From positions 13,213 to 77,212 of the forward strand of contig URUD01000006.1 of NCBI GenBank assembly GCA_900550935.1: a stretch of DNA of 64,000 nt, given 5' to 3'. The notes beneath the pieces were generated by a model that was not told the origin of the DNA, searched no databases, and worked only from the letters and a program-made list of their open reading frames with translations. Source of the DNA: an uncultured Roseburia sp. GTDB lineage: Bacteria > Bacillota > Clostridia > Lachnospirales > Lachnospiraceae. Positions 58,916 through 64,000 of the stretch are shown piece by piece (the first letter of the stretch is position 1; each line of letters starts with the position of its first letter). The position numbers and the translations under genes are program-made.

Positions 58916-59605
58916 TTACTGCAGTTTTGGTTTCAGAAGCAGCAATGCCTGATAAGCAGCTTCCTGCTCTGCCGCCTTTTTGGTGTGACCGGTTCCTGTT
59001 CCGACCGCTCTCTCACCGATCCGTGCCTCTACGGTAAACTGTTTGTTATGATCGGGTCCCTCCTCCGAGAGCAGCTCATAATGAAGGCTCTCTTCGTAAT
59101 TGCCCTGCACAACCTCCTGTAAAATCGTCTTACTATCGTAAAACAGTTTTTTATGTTCAATATCTGTCAGTATAAATCTATGTATAAATGTCTTTGCATG
59201 TTCAAATCCGCCGTCTAAATAGATCGCTCCGATCACAGATTCGAGTGCATCGGATAAGATAGACTTTCTCTTTCTTCCTCCGGTCTGATCCTCTCCCTTA
59301 CCTAAAAACAGGTAGCTTCCCAGATCCATTTCTCTGGTGCATAATGCCAGCGTAGGCTCACAGACAATGCTCGCACGCAGCTTGGTTAAATCTCCCTCCG
59401 GTAAATCCGGATAATTCCGGTATAAGAAATCACTGGATACGATCTCTAGGACAGCATCGCCCAAAAACTCCAGTCTCTCGTTATCGGAGTGTTTTTTCAT
59501 TCTTTTTTCATTGGCATAAGAGCTGTGGGTCAGTGCCTGACGCAGTAACCCCTGCTGTTTGAACTGATAGCCAATTTTTTCCTCTAATTCACTGATTTTA
59601 TTCAT
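58916..59605 (-). CDS. rnc: Ribonuclease III
   Basis: A 229-residue double-strand RNA endonuclease that processes rRNA and regulates mRNAs. The catalytic domain carries NERLEFLGDAVLE (about 40-52) and the second acidic site DALESVIGAIYLDGG. A double-stranded RNA-binding domain forms the last 70 residues (GTGTGHTKKAAEQEAAYQAL). The ATG at 59605 follows GGAG by 6 bases; the longer frame through the preceding hairpin is rejected. Confidence 0.96.
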   Translation of the reverse strand: MNKISELEEKIGYQFKQQGLLRQALTHSSYANEKRMKKHSDNERLEFLGDAVLEIVSSDFLYRNYPDLPEGDLTKLRASIVCEPTLALCTREMDLGSYLFLGKGEDQTGGRKRKSILSDALESVIGAIYLDGGFEHAKTFIHRFILTDIEHKKLFYDSKTILQEVVQGNYEESLHYELLSEEGPDHNKQFTVEARIGERAVGTGTGHTKKAAEQEAAYQALLLLKPKLQ

Positions 59606-59633
59606 CCTGATCTCCATTTCCGTTTTCCGACAT

Positions 59634-59671
59634 AAAGATAAGCCCTTGTAGAAAAACAAGGGCTTATCTTT
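59634..59671 (-). terminator. Perfect hairpin between acpP and rnc
   Basis: AAAGATAAGCCCTTGT pairs perfectly over 16 bases with its complement around a 6-base loop. The T run is short (TTTATG), so it may be a partial terminator or an RNA-processing site, possibly for RNase III itself, encoded next. Confidence 0.7.
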
Positions 59672-59686
59672 CACTTCATGGAAACT

Positions 59687-59920
59687 TTATGAGTTTAAAG
59701 CATTCTTGATTTTTTCTACTGCATCGGAAACGGTAACAATGTTCTCTGCTTCTTCATTTGCAATTTCAATATCAAATTCCTCTTCAATACCCATAATAAT
59801 CTGGAAAATATCCAAAGAGTCGGCTCCAAGGTCATCCACAAATGTTGTGTCCATCGAGATTTCCTCTTCATCGACATTCAATACCTCTGCAATGATTTTT
59901 TTCAGCTTTTCAAATTCCAT
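59687..59920 (-). CDS. acpP: Acyl carrier protein
   Basis: A 77-residue acidic four-helix carrier for fatty acid synthesis. The serine that receives 4'-phosphopantetheine is in GADSLDI. AAAxxF-type start, length and charge are typical. It follows plsX by 2 bases. Confidence 0.96.
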   Translation of the reverse strand: MEFEKLKKIIAEVLNVDEEEISMDTTFVDDLGADSLDIFQIIMGIEEEFDIEIANEEAENIVTVSDAVEKIKNALNS

Positions 59921-59922
59921 AA

Positions 59923-60963
59923 TTACATTCCTTCCTGTTCCGTTGAACTTATAATATTTTTCTTAATTTTTCCATTGATGTCCTCTTCTTTGAATGTGAC
60001 ACACTGGTAAATCGAATTGGTAACTTCCTTCGCCTTGGCACTTCCATGCGTCTTGACGACCAGACCGTTTAATCCCAGAAGCGGTGCCCCGCCGTACTGG
60101 GTCGCATCAAATGCTTTTAAAGTCTTTTTCAATGCCGGCAATGCAAGTGCAGCACCGATCTTGCTCTTTAAGGTACTCATCATACCGGTCTTGATCGCAC
60201 CGATCAAGGTACCGCTTAAGCCCTCATATAATTTCAGGATCACGTTTCCGACAAACGCCTCACAGACGATAACATCGGCCTCGCCGTGCGGGATCTCCCT
60301 CGCTTCAATACTTCCGACGAAGTTGATATCCTTACATTCCTTTAACATCGGGAATGTCTCTTTGACAAGTGCATTTCCTTTTTCTTCTTCCGCTCCGATA
60401 TTTACAATGGCAACTCTCGGCTTTTTGATCCCAAGTACATTTTCCATGTAGATCGATCCCATCTTAGCAAACTGAACCAGATGATCTGGTCTTGCATCAA
60501 CGTTTGCCCCACAGTCGATCAGCAGGGAAACGCCTTTTTCTGTTGGAATGAGCGGTGCTAACGGCGGTCTCTGTATCCCTTTGATCCTGCCGACAATAAC
60601 CTGTCCGCCTACCAGAATAGCTCCGGAACTTCCAGCCGAGACAAACGCATCTGCCTCTTTCTGCTTTACCATATTCATTCCAATGACGATCGATGACTGC
60701 TTTTTTTTACGAATTGCATTCACAGGCGGCTCGGCTGTCTCGATTACCTCCTCTGCATGCACAACTTCAATCTGTTCTGCCGGGAATGTATACTTTGCAA
60801 GCTCCTGTTTTACAGTTTCCTGCTGCCCTACGAGAAATACCTTGATGTCCGGTCTTGCCACTACCGCGTCTACCGCACCCTTTACGATCTCTCCCGGAGC
60901 ATTATCTCCTCCCATGGCATCCAAAGCAACTTTTGTAATCCCAAGTGGTTCATTCTGTTGCAT
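59923..60963 (-). CDS. plsX: Phosphate acyltransferase PlsX
   Basis: Makes acyl-phosphate from acyl-ACP for use by PlsY. The 346-residue protein begins with VALDAMGGDNAPGEIV, the family signature, and has SAGSSGAILVGG and the DCGANVDARPDHL block. GGAGAG precedes the ATG. It heads the plsX-acpP-(rnc-smc-ftsY) run. Its partners plsY and gpsA are at 12.8-14.5 kb in this window. Confidence 0.96.
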   Translation of the reverse strand: MQQNEPLGITKVALDAMGGDNAPGEIVKGAVDAVVARPDIKVFLVGQQETVKQELAKYTFPAEQIEVVHAEEVIETAEPPVNAIRKKKQSSIVIGMNMVKQKEADAFVSAGSSGAILVGGQVIVGRIKGIQRPPLAPLIPTEKGVSLLIDCGANVDARPDHLVQFAKMGSIYMENVLGIKKPRVAIVNIGAEEEKGNALVKETFPMLKECKDINFVGSIEAREIPHGEADVIVCEAFVGNVILKLYEGLSGTLIGAIKTGMMSTLKSKIGAALALPALKKTLKAFDATQYGGAPLLGLNGLVVKTHGSAKAKEVTNSIYQCVTFKEEDINGKIKKNIISSTEQEGM

Positions 60964-61015
60964 AACTACTCTCCATTCCTATGCGTTTTAGGGACACCCT
61001 ACACATCTATAAAGA

Positions 61016-61044
61016 AATATACTATAAGTCTTTCTATAAATCAA
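61016..61044 (-). promoter_or_regulatory. Predicted promoter of plsX-acpP
   Basis: The -35 TTGATT (61039-61044) and -10 TATATT (61016-61021) are separated by 17 bases, leaving a leader of about 45 nt. No clear FapR or FabT operator was recognised. Confidence 0.6.
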
Positions 61045-61063
61045 CAGCAAAATAACCAACAAT

Positions 61064-61786
61064 TCAGGAATAGAATTCCTGATTTCTCTCATCCTCCGCT
61101 GCCAGATCTTCTTCTGACATATATTTGCGGAATACTTTTTCCAACAACAGGTTTGCAAACAGCATAAAGACTGCCGGCACCACGATCATGATCACCGGGA
61201 ACATGTAAACGGTCAGTGCCATTCCTGCAAATACGACCAGCAGGATAATGGTTCCTGGCAGATTGGCGATCGCAATATATGCTGTATTTTTTAACATCTG
61301 TTTCGTCCTGTTCTCAAAGCGCGCCATATATGGAAAAATATAAAGTGCCCATGCGACCTCAAATGCAAGGAAAATGATAAATATAATGTAGATGACACCT
61401 GATTTATCTCCGTTTTTTGCGGAATGGTACATGATATAGCTGTCTCCGGCAAGCACGACTGCCAACAGAGATAAGATCAGTGTTACAACTGCAGACTGTT
61501 TGAAATTGCTGCGGAAAGAGCTGGTAAATTCACTCCATATGTAGCCCCGTCCGTGACGGATCACTTTGTTTACCGTATAATAAAGTGCTGTCGTTGCCAC
61601 GCCAAGCGGTATTGCTGTGATGCAGGACACCAGCCAGAAGATCAACGATGCAGTCTGATAGGCAAGATATGCCGTGAATGCAAACGGAATGGCGCATACC
61701 ATATATAAAACACTCAGCCAGATACAGTCTACGATCTTCCCAATTCCCTGAAACAGTTTATTATCCATATTAAAAAATTCACTCAT
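61064..61786 (-). CDS. DUF624 (YesL-family) membrane protein
   Basis: A 240-residue protein with about five to six membrane segments. The N-terminal FNMDNKLFQGIGKIVDCIWLS and the central IWSEFTSSFRSNFKQS match the YesL/DUF624 family. Members often lie beside carbohydrate ABC transporter genes, but no such genes are here. Its neighbours are rpmF and plsX, whose order with yceD is conserved in many bacteria. The function is unknown. Confidence 0.8.
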   Translation of the reverse strand: MSEFFNMDNKLFQGIGKIVDCIWLSVLYMVCAIPFAFTAYLAYQTASLIFWLVSCITAIPLGVATTALYYTVNKVIRHGRGYIWSEFTSSFRSNFKQSAVVTLILSLLAVVLAGDSYIMYHSAKNGDKSGVIYIIFIIFLAFEVAWALYIFPYMARFENRTKQMLKNTAYIAIANLPGTIILLVVFAGMALTVYMFPVIMIVVPAVFMLFANLLLEKVFRKYMSEEDLAAEDERNQEFYS

Positions 61787-61832
61787 AGAAATCCCCCTTT
61801 TTCTTTCTATCCATATTTAAAATCTTGGAAAG

Positions 61833-61877
61833 TAAAAAAACATCTGAAAGATATCTCTATCTCCCAGATGCTTTTTT
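61833..61877 (-). terminator. Intrinsic terminator after rpmF
   Basis: GCATCTG-GGAGATA pairs with TATCTTT-CAGATGT around GAGA and is followed by seven T. It starts 9 bases after the rpmF stop. Confidence 0.88.
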
Positions 61878-61885
61878 CTCAGTAA

Positions 61886-62065
61886 TTAGTCCTGAGCAAT
61901 GATTTCTTTTTTGTTGTAAGAGCCACAGTTCTTGCATACTCTATGAGGCATCATTAACTCACCACATTTACTGCATTTTACTAATGCAGGAGCAGTCATT
62001 TTCCAGTTTGCTCTTCTTTTATCTCTTCTTCCTTTGGAAGATTTATTTTTTGGACAAATTGACAT
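61886..62065 (-). CDS. rpmF: 50S ribosomal protein L32
   Basis: A 59-residue ribosomal protein, starting MSICPKNKSSKGRRDKRR. The zinc ribbon is complete: Cys31, Cys34, Cys44 and Cys47, so this is the zinc-containing (C+) form. AAGGAGGTG precedes the ATG at 62065. It follows the DUF177 gene by 4 bases, the conserved yceD-rpmF pair. Confidence 0.96.
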   Translation of the reverse strand: MSICPKNKSSKGRRDKRRANWKMTAPALVKCSKCGELMMPHRVCKNCGSYNKKEIIAQD

Positions 62066-62069
62066 TTAC

Positions 62070-62594
62070 TTACACCTCCTTAAATTTGTTAAAGACATCT
62101 TGGATTGCTGCCATTCTTGGATCCAGTTCTGTTCTCTGGCATCCGCAGTCTCCCTCATTGAGGTTGTGCCCGCAGACTTTACAAATTCCTTTGCAATCTT
62201 CTTTGCACAGAACTTTCATCGGCCAGTTCACCAAAATCTCTCCATAGACAAGTTTATCTATATCCAGATGTAATCCAATCAGGTAGTCGGCATCTTCCAT
62301 TTCTTCATCATTGAGTGTGGAGTTTTCTAACTTTAACTCCTTGTCAATGGAAAAACGGATGTCTGTCGGAACTTCCTTCAGACAACGGCTGCACGGAATT
62401 GATACGCTCAGATCCACATCTCCTGTCACAAGCAGCTGCTTGTTCTCACGATTTGCGATCTTTAGCTCAATCGGTGCCGCTTTTGTAATTGGGAACTCGC
62501 CTAATCTCGATACAAAAGACTTTAACTCGATCTGAACTTCTTTGGTAATTTCCTTGTTCTCACAAGATATCACGTCTGAAATATCTATAATCAC
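62070..62594 (-). CDS. DUF177 (YceD-family) protein, GTG start
   Basis: A 174-residue protein of the YceD family, which in plants and bacteria is tied to 23S rRNA accumulation. The family region VDLSVSIPCSRCLKEVPTDI is followed by an acidic stretch. A C-terminal cysteine cluster (CKEDCKGICKVCG and CGC) may bind zinc. The start is the GTG at 62592-62594, with GGGAGA upstream. It is always close to rpmF. Confidence 0.9.
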   Translation of the reverse strand: MIIDISDVISCENKEITKEVQIELKSFVSRLGEFPITKAAPIELKIANRENKQLLVTGDVDLSVSIPCSRCLKEVPTDIRFSIDKELKLENSTLNDEEMEDADYLIGLHLDIDKLVYGEILVNWPMKVLCKEDCKGICKVCGHNLNEGDCGCQRTELDPRMAAIQDVFNKFKEV

Positions 62595-62606
62595 AGCATT
62601 CTCCCT

Positions 62607-62654
62607 ATTCCGTGAACGGAATTTCCCTTACGGGATTGCACCTCTAAAACGAGG
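62607..62654 (-). promoter_or_regulatory. Three consecutive hairpins in the yceD-rpmF leader
   Basis: In order of transcription: CCTC/GAGG with a 6-base loop (62641-62654), TCCC/GGGA with a GUAA tetraloop (62624-62635) and ATTCCG/CGGAAT with a UUCA loop (62607-62622). None is followed by a T run. The last ends a few bases before the ribosome-binding site. Confidence 0.5.
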
Positions 62655-62671
62655 TTTTTCACACCTAATCA

Positions 62672-62700
62672 ATTATACATAGGTGCTCGTATTTTGTCAA
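62672..62700 (-). promoter_or_regulatory. Consensus sigma-A promoter of yceD-rpmF
   Basis: Perfect TTGACA (62695-62700) and TATAAT (62672-62677) with a 17-base spacer. The leader is about 70 nt long. Confidence 0.9.
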
Positions 62701-62722
62701 CATCTTTTTGATACTTTTCTGT

Positions 62723-63916
62723 TTATTTTACCAGAGCAACGGTCTCTCTTGCGATCGCAAGTTCCTCGTTGGTTGGGATCACGCATACTTTCACGTTGGA
62801 ATCTGAAGTAGAGATCACTGCCTCTTCTCCGTGTGTTGCCTTGTTTTCTGCAACGTTCTCGCGGATACCAAGGTAACCAAGATATGACATTACTTTTCCA
62901 CGAACCAGTGCTGTGTTCTCACCGATACCTGCAGTAAATGCGATGGCATCCACACCGTTCATTGCTGCTACATAAGAACCGATGTACTTTGCTACGCGGT
63001 AAGAGAATACTTCGATCGCATTGATCGCAAGCTCATTTCCCTCGTTGTATCCTGCCTCTAAGTCACGGAAGTCGCTGGATAATCTGGATAATCCCTGTAC
63101 TCCGGATTTCTTGTTAAGTACGTTCATCACGCCTTCGATGTCAAGGTTTTCTTTCTTTGCAATGAACTCCATGATCGCCGGATCGATGTCACCGGAACGT
63201 GTTCCCATGACAAGTCCCTCTAATGGAGTAAGACCCATGGAAGTATCTACACATTTTCCATTCTCTACTGCACTGATGGAAGCTCCGTTTCCAAGGTGTG
63301 CAACAATGATCTTGGATGCGTTGTAATCAAGTCCGAGATACTCTGCAGTACGTTTGGATACAAAGCTGTGGCTGGTTCCGTGGAAACCATATCTTCTTAC
63401 TTTGTATTTCTCATAATACTCATATGGAAGTCCGTACAGATATGCTTTTTTCGGCATGGTCTGATGGAATGCAGTATCGAATACGCCTACCATCGGTACG
63501 TCTGGCATTAACTCTTTGCATGCATTGATACCGATCAGGTTTGCCGGGTTGTGTAATGGTGCTAAATCGTTGCACTCTTCGATGGTCTTTAATACTTCCG
63601 GTGTTAATACGGTAGAAGAAGCGAATTTCTCTCCACCATGTACGACACGGTGACCAACTGCATCGATTTCAGAAAGACTTGCGATCGCTCCTGTCTTAGG
63701 ATTTACCAGAGCATCAAGTACCATCTGGATCGCCTGTTTGTGGGTTGGCATATCTGCCTCTGTAATCTCTTTATCTAATCCTGCTTTCTGGTATACTAAT
63801 CTTCCGTCAATTCCAATTCTCTCGCAAAGACCTTTTGCTAATACTGCTTCACTCTCAGAATCGATTAACTGATACTTCAGTGAAGAACTACCACAGTTAA
63901 TTACTAATACGTTCAT
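62723..63916 (-). CDS. ackA: Acetate kinase
   Basis: Converts acetyl phosphate and ADP to acetate and ATP, the energy-yielding last step of acetate fermentation. The 397-residue protein has NCGSSSLKYQ at the start, HRVVHGGEKF, GTSHSFVS, HLGNGASISA and FTAGIGENTA. The ATG at 63916 follows GGAGG, so the upstream 15-residue extension is rejected. The usual partner pta would lie beyond the right edge. A small GCTGT/ACAGC hairpin (63964-63980) stands in the leader. Confidence 0.96.
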   Translation of the reverse strand: MNVLVINCGSSSLKYQLIDSESEAVLAKGLCERIGIDGRLVYQKAGLDKEITEADMPTHKQAIQMVLDALVNPKTGAIASLSEIDAVGHRVVHGGEKFASSTVLTPEVLKTIEECNDLAPLHNPANLIGINACKELMPDVPMVGVFDTAFHQTMPKKAYLYGLPYEYYEKYKVRRYGFHGTSHSFVSKRTAEYLGLDYNASKIIVAHLGNGASISAVENGKCVDTSMGLTPLEGLVMGTRSGDIDPAIMEFIAKKENLDIEGVMNVLNKKSGVQGLSRLSSDFRDLEAGYNEGNELAINAIEVFSYRVAKYIGSYVAAMNGVDAIAFTAGIGENTALVRGKVMSYLGYLGIRENVAENKATHGEEAVISTSDSNVKVCVIPTNEELAIARETVALVK

Positions 63917-64000
63917 ATTATCCTCCATTGCTCTGCCTTTCTTTCCGGCAGTCTTTTTCATCTGCTGTTTGTATCACAGCCCATATAGTTTTAGTATACG

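Overview
The window reads as chromosome of a gut-type Firmicute of the Lachnospiraceae (Roseburia/Agathobacter-like). This is an inference from protein content, moderate GC, strong GGAGG ribosome-binding sites, the rnhB-fliK/flhB-yraN arrangement and the C-x2-C type L32. No tRNA, rRNA, CRISPR array, insertion sequence or integrase was seen. All genes but one lie on the minus strand, so transcription runs from high to low coordinates.

Right to left: ackA enters at the right edge. Next come a consensus promoter and structured leader for yceD-rpmF, a DUF624 membrane protein, then plsX-acpP, rnc, smc, ftsY, ilvA, apt and an NCS2 purine permease. After a terminator/promoter overlap follows ylxM-ffh-rpsP-khpA, then a secreted Ig-like protein gene, rimM and a trmD fused to an acetyltransferase domain. 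Further left is rplS with an L19-type leader, a chemoreceptor, and lepB-rbgA-lepB-rnhB-fliK-flhB-yraN-pgeF-M42 peptidase. Then come a YtrA-type ABC operon, der-plsY-gpsA-dut, an MsmK/UgpC-type sugar ABC ATPase, a CdaR/PucR-like regulator with parE-parC and a CPBP protease, and finally almost all of gltB.

The most interesting region is 29-46 kb, lying between trmD and rplS, two genes that are normally neighbours. It holds a seven-gene haem-acquisition operon (42.7 to 30.2 kb). Three large secreted NEAT-type proteins come first: one carries a beta-helix, FIVAR and Fn3 domains, and one carries an FMN_bind domain with a flavinylation motif plus BspA-type leucine-rich repeats. They are followed by a Shp-family haem protein keeping both methionine ligands, a haem-type binding lipoprotein, a FecCD permease and an ATPase. 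Beside the operon are two tandem DtxR-like regulators with unusual C-terminal domains. The first keeps metal ligands and the second has lost them.

The same palindrome, GTTAG-N6-CTAAC, lies in the promoter region of the haem operon and directly at the promoter of the regulator pair. This argues that the pair controls both. The only plus-strand gene, an Rpn-type PD-(D/E)XK nuclease with a 24-bp tandem repeat, sits between operon and regulators and abuts the second regulator with no gap.

Starts were moved from the longest reading frame wherever a clear ribosome-binding site or family alignment decided it. Promoters and terminators were found by eye and are predictions.
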